In this document: piece by piece, positions 1-8,156 of the stretch | Layout: every line of letters begins with the position of its first letter | Numbering within the stretch: the first letter of the stretch is position 1 | DNA from: F23-B02 sp963640555 | GTDB taxonomy: Bacteria > Bacillota > Clostridia > Oscillospirales > Oscillospiraceae | DNA: 12,571 bases | Direction: 5' to 3' | Assembly (NCBI GenBank): GCA_963640555.1 | Contig: CAVHZB010000032.1 | Location: 1-12,571, forward strand | Position numbers and translations under genes: made by a program | The notes under the pieces: generated by a model | Told to the model about the DNA's origin: nothing | What the model saw: only the letters and a program-made list of their open reading frames with translations | Databases searched by the model: none

Positions 1-1992
1 ATTGAAGACCGCGTGCCCGAAGCCGAGCGGCTTTTCCTCGACGCAGGCTACGCGCCGCTGCTTGCAAAAATGCTCAGCGTTCGTGGAATATCCGGTCTTG
101 ACGAGGCGCAAAGCTTCCTTGACGGAGGCTCGGAGCTGCTTGCGGATCCCATGCTCTTAAAGGATATGGATAAGGCGGTGCCGCGCATAAGGCATGCACT
201 CTCAGTCGGAGAGACCGTGGCGGTGTACGGTGACTACGATGTTGACGGCATAACCTCGACCTGCCTGCTGACCGATTGGCTGCGCAGCCGCGGGCTCAGA
301 TGCTATCCGTACATCCCCGACAGGATAGATGAGGGCTACGGCATAAACGCCGGCGCCATTGAGAGGCTGCGCGCAAAGGGAGTCAGCCTTATCATAAGCG
401 TAGACTGCGGCATAACCGCGGCAGCCGAGGCCGAATTTGCGCGTAGTATAGGCATTGACCTTATCATAACCGATCATCACGAGTGCCGCGAGCAGACGAT
501 ACCGGATGCCGTTGCGGTAATCGACCCGAAGCAGGACGGCTGCAGGTATCCGAACAAGGATCTTGCCGGTGTCGGAGTTGCACTCAAGCTCGTGTGCGCC
601 GTTGAGGGCGAAAGCGAGCAGACCGTTGCAAGGTACGCCGATCTTGCCGCGATCGGGACCGTTGCGGATGTCGTGCCGCTCACGGGCGAGAACAGGTATA
701 TTGTGCGGCGCGGGCTTGCCATGCTTGAGCATACCTCCCGCCCCGGACTTGAGGCGCTGCTGCGTGAGTCGGGAGCATCGGAGCGGAAAATGTCGTCGTC
801 CACGATAGGCTTTACGCTTGCGCCGCGTCTGAATGCGGCCGGCAGGCTGGGCGAGGTATCCGTTGCGGGAAGACTGCTCATGACCGGTGATTCGGACGAG
901 GCCAACACGCTTGCCGATAAGCTGTGTGAATTAAACCGCCGGCGGCAGCATCTCGAAACGGAGATATGGGACGATGCCTCAGGCATGATGGACGGCAAAA
1001 CGCCGTCGACCCCGATAGTGCTTGCCAGCGAAAAATGGCATCAAGGCGTGATCGGTATTGCCGCCTCAAAGCTCGCCGAGCAGTATTCCAAGCCGACCGT
1101 CATGATATGCCTTGACGGTGAAAAGGGCAAGGGCTCGTGCCGCAGCTACGGCGGCTTCAATCTCTTTGACGCGCTCTCGGCGTGCTCTGAATACCTTGAG
1201 GGCTTCGGCGGTCATGCGCTTGCGGCTGGACTCAATATAAGGCGTGATAAGCTCAGGCAATTCTGCAGCGCCTTTAACGAATACTACGAAATGAATAAGC
1301 CCAGCGAGCTTCCCACTCTCAATTGCGATATCGAAGTGACTGATCCTGGCATACTTGACATGGAGGGCGTTGCTGCTCTCGGCAGGCTCGAGCCCTACGG
1401 GAGCGGAAATCCCAAACCCACGCTTTGCATAAACGGGGCAAGGCTCGATCGGGTGACGCCTATAGGCGGCGGAAAGCATCTGCGTCTGAGCATAAGCTTC
1501 AGGGGCACGGGCTTTGAATGTGTGTTTTTCTCTCACAGCGAGGCCGAGCTTGGGCTGCACGCCGGCAGCAGGATAGACATAGCCTTTACTCCGCAGATAA
1601 ACGAATTCAGGCTGCGGCGCAGCGTGCAGCTTCAGGTCACGGCAGTCAAGGCGCATGATCCGAGACCGCTTTGCGAGAAGATACTCTCGGATATGCCGGT
1701 GGCCGAGGCTTCGGCCTATTGTCCCGACAGAGGCGCCTTTATAAAGTCATGGCGCAGGCTCCAGTCTCTCGGCGGAGCGGTAGCGGACGACCTTGACGGA
1801 GTTATCCGGCAGTGCCCTCACGGGGTGGAGCCGGAGCGGTTCTGCATATGCCTGCGGGTGCTGTGCGAATTGGGTCTTCTGCGCATGACGGCTCCCGGCT
1901 CCGTTTTCGGCGCGAGGATAGTCACGGGCTGCGCAAAGGTCAATCTCGAAAACTCCGAGCTTATAAAACGATTGAAAGCGAGACGGTCGTAA
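1..1992 (+). CDS. recJ: Single-stranded-DNA-specific exonuclease RecJ (5' partial)
   Basis: RecJ is a 5'-3' ssDNA exonuclease used in recombinational and mismatch repair. The reading frame is open to base 1, and the family normally has a short N-terminal stretch before the 'LLAKMLSVRGI' helix, so the true start lies upstream and the GTG at 13 is probably internal. Counting from base 13, the DHH phosphoesterase motifs are DYDVDG (74-79), VDCGIT (130-135), TDHHE (153-157) and GTVADVVP (215-222). The DHHA1 part follows with QGVIGIAASKLAE and GFGGHALAAGL, then the OB-fold segment starting near LEPYGSGNPKP. The C-terminal tail of about 110 residues after the OB fold is less conserved. All expected metal-binding Asp/His residues are visible. 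The stop codon overlaps the rel start by one base (TAATG), which suggests coupled translation. The product name is secure; only the missing 5' end is uncertain. Confidence 0.96.
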   Translation: MEDRVPEAERLFLDAGYAPLLAKMLSVRGISGLDEAQSFLDGGSELLADPMLLKDMDKAVPRIRHALSVGETVAVYGDYDVDGITSTCLLTDWLRSRGLRCYPYIPDRIDEGYGINAGAIERLRAKGVSLIISVDCGITAAAEAEFARSIGIDLIITDHHECREQTIPDAVAVIDPKQDGCRYPNKDLAGVGVALKLVCAVEGESEQTVARYADLAAIGTVADVVPLTGENRYIVRRGLAMLEHTSRPGLEALLRESGASERKMSSSTIGFTLAPRLNAAGRLGEVSVAGRLLMTGDSDEANTLADKLCELNRRRQHLETEIWDDASGMMDGKTPSTPIVLASEKWHQGVIGIAASKLAEQYSKPTVMICLDGEKGKGSCRSYGGFNLFDALSACSEYLEGFGGHALAAGLNIRRDKLRQFCSAFNEYYEMNKPSELPTLNCDIEVTDPGILDMEGVAALGRLEPYGSGNPKPTLCINGARLDRVTPIGGGKHLRLSISFRGTGFECVFFSHSEAELGLHAGSRIDIAFTPQINEFRLRRSVQLQVTAVKAHDPRPLCEKILSDMPVAEASAYCPDRGAFIKSWRRLQSLGGAVADDLDGVIRQCPHGVEPERFCICLRVLCELGLLRMTAPGSVFGARIVTGCAKVNLENSELIKRLKARRS

Positions 1993-4232
1993 TGGCAGAC
2001 ATTGAAAAGAAAATACTTGATCCGGATGAAATGTTCGATGCGCTGCGCAAAAAGATGGATGACAGCGGCATGGAAATGGATATGGGCAGGATAGATGCTG
2101 CCTACCGTATGGCAAAGCTGGCTCATTCCGGTCAGCTCAGAAAGGACGGCTCGCCGTATGTCACTCACTGTGTTGCCGCGGCGGACATTGCCGTCGACAT
2201 GGGACTTGACGAGGATTCAATAGTCGCGGCTTTGCTGCATGATGTCATTGAGGACACCCAGCTCACTCACGGCGATATCGCCCGTCAGTTCGGAGAGCCC
2301 GTTGCGAACATCGTTGAGGGTGTTACCAAGCTCACTCGCGTGCAGTACACGAGCAAGGAAGACGAGCAGATGGAGAACCTCCGCAAGATGCTCATGGCAA
2401 TGGCCAAGGATATACGCGTTATCCTCATAAAGATAGCCGACCGGCTGCACAATATGCGCACCATGGCATATCAGACGGAGGAAAAGCAGCGGCAGAAATC
2501 ACTCGAAACGATGGAGATATATGCCCCCATCGCCCACAGACTCGGTATGCAGAGAGCAAAGTGGGAGCTGGAGGATCTTGCGCTCATGTACCTTGATCCG
2601 ACAGGATACAAGGAGATAACCGACACGCTCAACGAGCGCATGGATACGCTCAAAAGCTTTATGTCGAGCGTTGAATCGAGGATGAAGCAGCGCCTTGAGG
2701 AAGAAGGGCTTGATGTCACCGTAACAAGCCGCATAAAGCACATTTACAGCATATACAGAAAAATGTACGCGCAGAAGCTCGACATTAATGGTATATTTGA
2801 TCTGTGCGCTTTTCGCGTTATCGTCGACACCATACCGGACTGCTATAATGTGCTCGGCATTATCCACGACATGTTCAAGCCCGTGCCCGGCAGATTCAAG
2901 GATTATATATCCACGCCTAAGCCGAACATGTACCAGAGCGTTCACACAACGGTCATCGGCTCCGAGGGAATACCGTTTGAGGTGCAGATCCGCACATGGG
3001 AAATGCACCGCACCGCCGAGTACGGCATCGCCGCGCACTGGAAATATAAGATCGGCGACAATGCCGACGCAGTTATAAAAACCGGTGATGAGGAGAAATT
3101 TGCGTGGGTAAGGCGTTTGCTCGAAAGTCAGCAGGAATCGGACGCAACTGATTTTTTCCACAACCTCAAGATAGATATGTTTGCCGACGAGGTGTTCGTA
3201 TTCTCGCCGAAGGGCGATGTCATAAACCTCCCTGCGGGTGCAACTCCCATCGACTTTGCATACAGCATCCACTCCGCCGTCGGCAACAGCATGATCGGTG
3301 CATCCGTAAACGGCAGGATAGTCAACTTCGACTATGTGCTGCAAAACGGCGACATAGTTGAGGTCAGGACCTCCAAAAACGCTGCCGGACCGAGCCGAGA
3401 TTGGCTGAACATTGCAAAAAGCGGCTCGGCACGCACGAAGATAAAGCAGTGGTTCAAGAAGGAGCGCCGCGACGAGAACATTGAACGCGGTCGTGCGATG
3501 TTCGAGTCGGAGCTCAAGAACAAGGGCCTGCGGCTTGAAGATATAAGCGATGAGGAGGTTCTGCCGCAGCTTCTGAAAAAGGTATCGTACACGAGCCTTG
3601 ACGAGATGTATGCTGCCATAGGCTACGGCGGCATGGCGGCTACGAGAGCCGTAAACCGCATGAAGGATGAGCTTGCCCGTCTGCATCATGTTTCCGGCAA
3701 GAAAACCGTTCTCGAAAAGGTAACCGAGGCCGCCGAAAGACGCGAGCAGTTGGCTCAGAAGCGGGTCAGACCCGTGCACGGAGTTCTCGTTGAGGGGCTG
3801 GATAACTGCCTCATCAAATTCTCCCGCTGCTGCACGCCCATACCGGGCGACGACATTGTCGGCTATATAACCCGCGGTCAGGGCGTTTCCATACACCGCA
3901 CCGACTGTGAAAACTATGCGCGGCGCGAGTTCAAGCCCGAGGACATCGGACGCTGGATAAATGTAAGCTGGTCAGACGAGATAAAGGAGAGCTATTCGAC
4001 CGCCATAACGGTCGTTTCGCGTGAACGCAGCGGACTTATAATGGACATTGCGTCTATATTCAACACGCTCAACACGAAGGTCCGCACCATAAACGCACGC
4101 GATACGGGAGATAAATCAATAGTGAATATAACTCTGGAGACAAAGGGGCTCGACGAGCTGAGGACTGTGATGAGCAAGCTCAATTCCCTGCCAGGCGTTG
4201 TTGAGGTAAACAGAAACGGAGGAAGAAAATGA
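1992..4232 (+). CDS. rel: Bifunctional (p)ppGpp synthetase/hydrolase Rel
   Basis: This enzyme makes and degrades the alarmone (p)ppGpp and governs the stringent response at the ribosome. The ATG at 1992 gives 746 aa, the usual length for long Rel proteins, and overlaps the recJ stop as TAATG. An in-frame extension upstream to 1812 lies inside recJ and is not credible. Visible domains are: HD hydrolase (H59, H83-D84 in LLHDVIEDT, D150 in IADRLHN); synthetase (RIKHIYSIYRKM 247-258, GRFKDYI from 300, YQSVHTTVIG 314-323); TGS about 395-460; helical region about 470-590; zinc-finger domain with C613, C614, H635 and C639; and C-terminal ACT about 668-743. The RFKD at 301-304 is the RxKD form typical of bifunctional Rel, not the ExDD form of synthetase-only RelA, and the HD site is intact, so both activities are expected. 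The ribosome binding site is weak, which fits translational coupling to recJ. Confidence 0.97.
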   Translation: MADIEKKILDPDEMFDALRKKMDDSGMEMDMGRIDAAYRMAKLAHSGQLRKDGSPYVTHCVAAADIAVDMGLDEDSIVAALLHDVIEDTQLTHGDIARQFGEPVANIVEGVTKLTRVQYTSKEDEQMENLRKMLMAMAKDIRVILIKIADRLHNMRTMAYQTEEKQRQKSLETMEIYAPIAHRLGMQRAKWELEDLALMYLDPTGYKEITDTLNERMDTLKSFMSSVESRMKQRLEEEGLDVTVTSRIKHIYSIYRKMYAQKLDINGIFDLCAFRVIVDTIPDCYNVLGIIHDMFKPVPGRFKDYISTPKPNMYQSVHTTVIGSEGIPFEVQIRTWEMHRTAEYGIAAHWKYKIGDNADAVIKTGDEEKFAWVRRLLESQQESDATDFFHNLKIDMFADEVFVFSPKGDVINLPAGATPIDFAYSIHSAVGNSMIGASVNGRIVNFDYVLQNGDIVEVRTSKNAAGPSRDWLNIAKSGSARTKIKQWFKKERRDENIERGRAMFESELKNKGLRLEDISDEEVLPQLLKKVSYTSLDEMYAAIGYGGMAATRAVNRMKDELARLHHVSGKKTVLEKVTEAAERREQLAQKRVRPVHGVLVEGLDNCLIKFSRCCTPIPGDDIVGYITRGQGVSIHRTDCENYARREFKPEDIGRWINVSWSDEIKESYSTAITVVSRERSGLIMDIASIFNTLNTKVRTINARDTGDKSIVNITLETKGLDELRTVMSKLNSLPGVVEVNRNGGRK

Positions 4233-4672
4233 GAGCCGTACTTACACGAGTGGACAGTGCGTCGGTTTCGATAGACGGCAAGGTCAAGAGCAGCATAGGC
4301 AAGGGCTTTCTCGTGCTGCTGGGCGTGCATACCGACGACGGTGAAAAGGAAGCGATAAAGATCGCGGACAAGATATGCGGTCTGCGCATATTTGAGGATG
4401 ACGACGACAAAATGAATGTCAACCCCTTGGACGCGGGCGCACAGCTGCTCATAATCAGCCAGTTCACGCTGTTTGCGGACTGCAAGTCGCGCCGTCCCGG
4501 CTTTTCCAAGGCAGCCCGACCGGAAACGGCGATACCGCTTTACGAAAAGGTCATTGCCGAGTGCCGCAGCCGTGGCTTTGAGGTGGGCACCGGCGAGTTC
4601 GGTGCAAAAATGAAGGTCGAGTCCGTAAACGACGGACCCGTGACCATAATTCTTGACACAAGGGAGCTGTGA
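4229..4672 (+). CDS. dtd: D-aminoacyl-tRNA deacylase (DTD)
   Basis: DTD hydrolyses D-aminoacyl-tRNAs (classically D-Tyr-tRNA) and so keeps D-amino acids out of proteins. The 147-aa product is full family length. It starts with the typical MRAVLTRVDSASVSIDGK and carries the SQFTL motif (77-81) and the C-terminal NDGPVT motif (134-139), which contains the Gly-Pro pair that enforces chirality across the dimer. A GGAGG site at 4218-4222 sits 6 nt before the ATG, and the ATG overlaps the rel stop (ATGA). The rel-dtd-MBL order is common in Firmicutes, so the context agrees with the assignment. Nothing odd was seen in the protein. Confidence 0.97.
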   Translation: MRAVLTRVDSASVSIDGKVKSSIGKGFLVLLGVHTDDGEKEAIKIADKICGLRIFEDDDDKMNVNPLDAGAQLLIISQFTLFADCKSRRPGFSKAARPETAIPLYEKVIAECRSRGFEVGTGEFGAKMKVESVNDGPVTIILDTREL

Positions 4673-4674
4673 GC

Positions 4675-5289
4675 ATGAATATCAAAACCATACCGGTGGG
4701 CCAGCTTGAGACGAACTGCTATATCGTCATAAATGAGAAAACCCTCGAATGTGTCGTCATAGACCCCGGCGACGAGAGCAACACCATAATGGATTACATC
4801 GAGAGCAACAGGCTCAAATGCATGGCTATAATGCTGACCCACGGTCACTTTGACCATGTCGGCGCGGTGACCGAGATCGCCGCCGAGACAGGCTGCACCG
4901 TTTATATCAACCAGCGCGACGAGGGCTACAGAGTCGGCATGAGCGGAATGCTCTTCAAGCTGCCTGACGGCGGAAAGACCTACGACGACGGCGATGTCAT
5001 CACCGAGGCAGGACTGACCTTCAGCGTGCTTGCAACTCCGGGGCACACTCCCGGCGGCGTGAGCCTTATCTGCGAAAACGCTCTGTTCACCGGCGACACG
5101 CTGTTTCGCGGAAGCTGCGGCAGAACGGATCTGCCGGGCGGCGATATGAGTGCGGAAATGGCGTCGCTCAAGAAGCTCTGCTCCCTCCCCGGCGACTATG
5201 AGGTATATCCGGGTCATATGGACTGCTCGACCCTCGAGCGGGAGCGCCGCTTTAACCACTATTGCCGCGAGGCTATGCAAAACTGCTGA
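4675..5289 (+). CDS. MBL-fold metallohydrolase, glyoxalase II-like
   Basis: This is a 204-aa metallo-beta-lactamase-fold hydrolase of the hydroxyacylglutathione hydrolase-like group. It shows THGHFDH (55-61, with H56, H58, D60 and H61), TPGHTPG with H124, FTGDTLF with D141 and YPGH with H181, so the full dinuclear metal-binding set is present. The substrate cannot be read from sequence; members near rel-dtd in Firmicutes are usually annotated only by fold. A GTG at 4669 is possible and would overlap the dtd stop as GTGA. The AGGGAG at 4661-4666 is only 2 nt from that GTG but 8 nt from the ATG at 4675, so the ATG is preferred. Translation is probably coupled to dtd. Confidence 0.92.
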   Translation: MNIKTIPVGQLETNCYIVINEKTLECVVIDPGDESNTIMDYIESNRLKCMAIMLTHGHFDHVGAVTEIAAETGCTVYINQRDEGYRVGMSGMLFKLPDGGKTYDDGDVITEAGLTFSVLATPGHTPGGVSLICENALFTGDTLFRGSCGRTDLPGGDMSAEMASLKKLCSLPGDYEVYPGHMDCSTLERERRFNHYCREAMQNC

Positions 5290-5303
5290 AATTGGAGACA
5301 TCA

Positions 5304-5768
5304 ATGCTTTACGACATACTTAAGACGCTTGTTATAGGAATGCTCCCTATCCTCGAAATACGCGGAGCGATACCCGTCGGTATTGCCGCAGGGCTCGATC
5401 CGTGGCTGGCATTCGGAGCCGGCTTTGTGGGCAATGTGCTGCCGGTACCGTTTCTCATTCTGCTGACCCGCCACATAATACTGTGGATGAAAAAGCACCA
5501 TATCCTCGATAAATTCACATCATTCCTTGAGCGCAAGGGTGCCGAAAAAGCGGAAGCCGTACACAAATACAGCTTTTGGGGATTATTTATTCTGGTTGCC
5601 ATACCGCTGCCGGGCACGGGTGCGTGGACGGGCGCGCTCGTCGCTTCGCTTCTGGACATGCGCCTTAAAAGTGCGCTTCCGGCCATTGCAATGGGCGTCG
5701 CCGTTGCGGGACTTATCGTAATGCTTGCCACCTTCGGCGTGATATCCGTCGGATCGTTTCTCGGGTGA
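5304..5768 (+). CDS. COG2426-type small multidrug export-like membrane protein
   Basis: This 154-aa hydrophobic protein resembles the COG2426 / Sm_multidrug_ex family, whose transport role is named by annotation rather than well tested. It has an N-terminal LPILEIRGAIPVGIA motif (14-28), a membrane segment about 34-60, a charged loop (KKHHILDKFTSFLERKG), a second membrane stretch about 91-116 containing IPLPGTGAWTGA, and a third about 123-152. The ATG at 5304 has a GGAG at 5294-5297, 6 nt upstream. An earlier in-frame start at 5262 would overlap the MBL gene and lacks a good site. It begins 14 nt after the MBL gene and is the last gene before the terminator at 5804. In many relatives the rel-dtd-MBL run continues with hemZ or hisS, so this neighbour is a local arrangement. 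Confidence 0.85.
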   Translation: MLYDILKTLVIGMLPILEIRGAIPVGIAAGLDPWLAFGAGFVGNVLPVPFLILLTRHIILWMKKHHILDKFTSFLERKGAEKAEAVHKYSFWGLFILVAIPLPGTGAWTGALVASLLDMRLKSALPAIAMGVAVAGLIVMLATFGVISVGSFLG

Positions 5769-5803
5769 TCGCCCAAACGGTATGCCAATGCCAAAAATAA
5801 TGT

Positions 5804-5831
5804 AAGCCAAGGTCGTTTGACCTTGGCTTTT
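5804..5831. terminator. Intrinsic terminator between convergent genes
   Basis: A perfect 11-bp stem pairs 5804-5814 with 5819-5829, with a GTTT loop, and the stem runs into TTTT at 5828-5831 on the plus strand. On the minus strand the stem is followed by an imperfect AT-rich tract, so it may also stop transcripts of the PNPOx-like gene ending at 5847. It closes the recJ-to-COG2426 run. Confidence 0.88.
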
Positions 5832-5846
5832 ACTATTCCGGTTTTT

Positions 5847-6311
5847 CTATTTAAATCTCTGCTTTGCCGTAAAGCTGTCGACAACTATCTTTTCAACGCA
5901 GGTGTTTTTTATCACCGCCTCGGTGCAGGTCATGCCGTCGAAGCCGCAGTGACGGCACAAAAGCTCCAGTCCCTTGACCGCCTCGTCGCCTGTGACGGTG
6001 CTTATCCGACCCCAGCCGATGAAGCTTTTGTAATCGGCCGTCTGGGCTCCCTTCTCAAGCTCCACAAAGCCCTCGCAGATATCGGTCTCCACGCAGACCT
6101 CCGCGCTTTTAACCGCGAGCTCATGCCGTCTGCCGGTCTTCGCACCGTGGACATAAAAGGTGACAACGCCGTCGGCTGCCTCGTAACCGAACGACAGCGG
6201 GACTATGTACGGTGCTCCCTCATCGGAAAATGCGACCCGCAGAGTGTCGCACATTTCTATCAGCGCGCATATTTCGTCAAACGCCTCTATGGCGCGGTCA
6301 TGTCGTCTCAT
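5847..6311 (-). CDS. Pyridoxamine 5'-phosphate oxidase-fold protein (NimA-like)
   Basis: This 154-aa protein has the split-barrel flavin-binding fold of the PNPOx/NimA-like group common in anaerobic Firmicutes. Diagnostic segments are MRRHDRAI at the N terminus, LRVAFSDEGAPYIVPLSFGYE (24-44), TFYVHGAKTGRRHEL (51-65), VCVETD (72-77) and SFIGWGRIS (96-104). Relatives bind FMN or similar cofactors, and some reduce nitroimidazoles; the substrate here is unknown. The ATG at 6311 overlaps the stop of the upstream GH13 gene as TGATG. A TTG three bases earlier is possible but less likely. The nearest Shine-Dalgarno-like GAGGG is about 13 nt away, so expression probably relies on coupling. A catabolic link to the glucosidase is not evident. 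Confidence 0.88.
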   Translation of the reverse strand: MRRHDRAIEAFDEICALIEMCDTLRVAFSDEGAPYIVPLSFGYEAADGVVTFYVHGAKTGRRHELAVKSAEVCVETDICEGFVELEKGAQTADYKSFIGWGRISTVTGDEAVKGLELLCRHCGFDGMTCTEAVIKNTCVEKIVVDSFTAKQRFK

Positions 6312-7981
6312 CAAAACAGATACACCCTCATTTCATATGGTCTTGCGGTAAAACCGTTTGCTATTACAAAATTGTTTTCGTAGTTTCCGAACACCTGCTT
6401 GCTCTCGTCGAGCACTATGCCGTCAGGGGCGTCGAAACGCACGGTTTTCTCGGAATACGAGCAGATGACCAGAAGCTTTTTGCCGGCGAGATTTCGCTCG
6501 TAAACATACAGCTCCTTGCTTTTTGGATAGTGCTCGACATAGTCGCCGTATATGACAATGGGATTATCGCGTCTGAATTGCAGAGCACTGCGGTAGAAGT
6601 TCAGCAGGCTGTTTCCGTCGTCAAGCTGGCTCTGAACATTTATCTGTCTGTAATTCGGATTCACCGCAAACCACGGCTTTGCCTCGGAAAATCCTCCGTT
6701 GGGGGCATCCGCCCACTGCATACAGGTCCTCGCGTTGTCGCGCGATGCCTTCTGCGCAAGCTTCAGCACCGTTGCCTTGGACAGTCCGAGTGAGCGGGCT
6801 ATGCGGGCGTTATTTCTGACCATTATGTCTTTATACTCGTCAAGCGATCCGAGCGGCGTGTTCACCATGCCTATCTCCTGCCCCTGATACACAAACGGAG
6901 TACCGCGCTGGAACAGATAGCTTGCCGCGATGCTCTTGCCGCTCTCAATGCGATATTTCTCGCTGCCGTAACGGCTTATGATGCGCGGATGATCGTGGTT
7001 TTCCATGTACAGGGCATTCCAGCCCTTGCCGTACATCTGGGTCTGCCATTTCGTGAACGCTTTTTTGAGCTTTATCAGGTCAAACGGGCGCTGCAAAAAA
7101 TCCGTTATGAAGCAGTCGGCCTCCATGTGGGCGAAGTTTATCATCATATCGAGCACCTTGCCCTTGCCCTCTCGAACATAGCTCAGTGCAACATCGGGCT
7201 CCATGCGCGGTCCCTCTCCCACGGTGAAGCAGTCGTAGAAATCGAGTACATCGCGTTTAAATTCGGCAAGATAATCATGCACCTTCGGCAGATTGGTATA
7301 GTACTGCATACCGGTAGCGGCAGGCAGCTTTATTTTTGCGTTCGGCAGTCCTTCGGCCTTGGCAATGTAGGTTATAACATCCTCGCGGAAGCCGTCAACG
7401 CCCATATCGAGCCAAAACCGCATTATGTCCTTGACCTCTTCGCGCACCTTGGGGTTTGCCATATTGAGATCGGGCTGTTTTTTGGAGAATATGTGCATGT
7501 ACCACTCGTCGGTCTGCCTGTCATATTCCCACGCCCTGCCCTCAAACAGGCTGTCCCAGTTGTTCGGCGGGCGCTTTTTGCCCTTGCCGGGACGCCAGTA
7601 GTAGTAATCTCGGTAGGGGCTGTCCTTGCTGCTGCGGCTCGACTTGAACCAAGGATGCTCATCCGAGGTGTGGTTCACGACAAGATCCATGAAAACCCGC
7701 ATACCTCTCTCATGGGCTCCGTCGAGCACCTGCTTGAACACCTCAAGATCGCCGAAATCGGGATGGATGCTCCTGTAGTCGGAGATATCGTAGCCGTAGT
7801 CGGCATTGGGAGACGGGTAAAGCGGCGAGAACCATATACCGTCAACATTTAAAGACGCAATGTAATCGAGCTTGGACAGAACGCCCCACAGGTCGCCTAT
7901 GCCGTCTCCGTTACCGTCACAGAAGCTGCGGCACCATATCTGGTACACCGCCATTTCCTTATACCAGCACTTTTTTTCCAT
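6311..7981 (-). CDS. GH13 alpha-glucosidase (oligo-1,6-glucosidase type)
   Basis: This is a 556-aa glycoside hydrolase family 13 enzyme that should hydrolyse short alpha-glucosides in the cytoplasm; no signal peptide is seen. The (beta/alpha)8 barrel motifs are present: a calcium-site-like D22GNGDGIGD30; region I DLVVNH (99-104); region II GFREDV with nucleophile D201; region III VGEGP with acid/base E256; and region IV ENHDHPR with H329-D330. A Val after the nucleophile is the residue associated with alpha-1,6 preference in oligo-1,6-glucosidases, dextran glucosidases and trehalose-6-phosphate hydrolases, so isomaltose-type or trehalose-6-phosphate substrates are plausible. Glu before the nucleophile and His in region IV differ from textbook MalL. 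The ATG at 7981 has GGAG (7993-7990 on the minus strand) 8 nt away. An ORF extension to 8023 starts upstream of this site and crosses the predicted -10 box, so it is rejected. No sugar transporter is adjacent. Confidence 0.93.
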   Translation of the reverse strand: MEKKCWYKEMAVYQIWCRSFCDGNGDGIGDLWGVLSKLDYIASLNVDGIWFSPLYPSPNADYGYDISDYRSIHPDFGDLEVFKQVLDGAHERGMRVFMDLVVNHTSDEHPWFKSSRSSKDSPYRDYYYWRPGKGKKRPPNNWDSLFEGRAWEYDRQTDEWYMHIFSKKQPDLNMANPKVREEVKDIMRFWLDMGVDGFREDVITYIAKAEGLPNAKIKLPAATGMQYYTNLPKVHDYLAEFKRDVLDFYDCFTVGEGPRMEPDVALSYVREGKGKVLDMMINFAHMEADCFITDFLQRPFDLIKLKKAFTKWQTQMYGKGWNALYMENHDHPRIISRYGSEKYRIESGKSIAASYLFQRGTPFVYQGQEIGMVNTPLGSLDEYKDIMVRNNARIARSLGLSKATVLKLAQKASRDNARTCMQWADAPNGGFSEAKPWFAVNPNYRQINVQSQLDDGNSLLNFYRSALQFRRDNPIVIYGDYVEHYPKSKELYVYERNLAGKKLLVICSYSEKTVRFDAPDGIVLDESKQVFGNYENNFVIANGFTARPYEMRVYLF

Positions 7982-8013
7982 AGTATTTTCTCCAAGCAAA
8001 AATCGTTGCGGTA

Positions 8014-8042
8014 ATTTTATCACATTGCAGCTGATGTTGCAA
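8014..8042 (-). promoter_or_regulatory. Predicted promoter of the GH13-PNPOx unit
   Basis: On the minus strand a TTGCAA -35-like box (8042-8037) is followed 17 nt later by TAAAAT (8019-8014), preceded by TG and one base as in an extended -10. The predicted transcript would start near 8007, about 25 nt before the GH13 ATG. GCAAT (8039-8043) and ATTGC (8053-8057) form a spaced inverted repeat touching the -35 and could be an operator. No regulator gene is nearby to support this. Confidence 0.55.
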
Positions 8043-8073
8043 TATTCTCATAATTGCGCGCACACTAAAATGG

Positions 8074-8102
8074 TTGACAAGTGCGTGCGCGTATTGTAAT
8101 AT
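8074..8102 (+). promoter_or_regulatory. Predicted promoter of the S component-coaX unit
   Basis: A consensus TTGACA (8074-8079) lies 17 nt from TAATAT (8097-8102, 4 of 6 to consensus). The start would be near 8109, giving a leader of about 48 nt with small GC-rich hairpins (CGCG-AAAA-CGCG at 8106-8117 and CCCGA/TCGGG at 8123-8137). Inverted 7-bp arms CGCGCAC (8057-8063) and GTGCGCG (8085-8091) bracket the -35 and may be repressor half-sites. Confidence 0.6.
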
Positions 8103-8156
8103 TTACGCGAAAACGCGCCGCACCCGATACGCTCGGGGCGACAGCAGGAGGTAAAA

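Noticed and set aside
2499..3896. 465-codon minus-strand ORF opposite rel
   Set aside because: It lies wholly antisense to a clear Rel gene, has no recognisable motifs and reflects codon bias in the sense gene.
4540..5304. 254-codon minus-strand ORF opposite dtd and the MBL gene
   Set aside because: It is a shadow of two well-supported genes.
5817..6383. 188-codon plus-strand ORF over the PNPOx-like gene
   Set aside because: It starts inside the terminator and is antisense to a recognisable family protein.
6989..7852. 287-codon plus-strand ORF opposite the GH13 gene
   Set aside because: It is an antisense shadow; all GH13 motifs are on the minus strand.
8103..8156. Possible pan-type riboswitch upstream of the S component-coaX unit
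   Set aside because: Only short GC-rich hairpins are visible; I could not match a known riboswitch consensus by eye.
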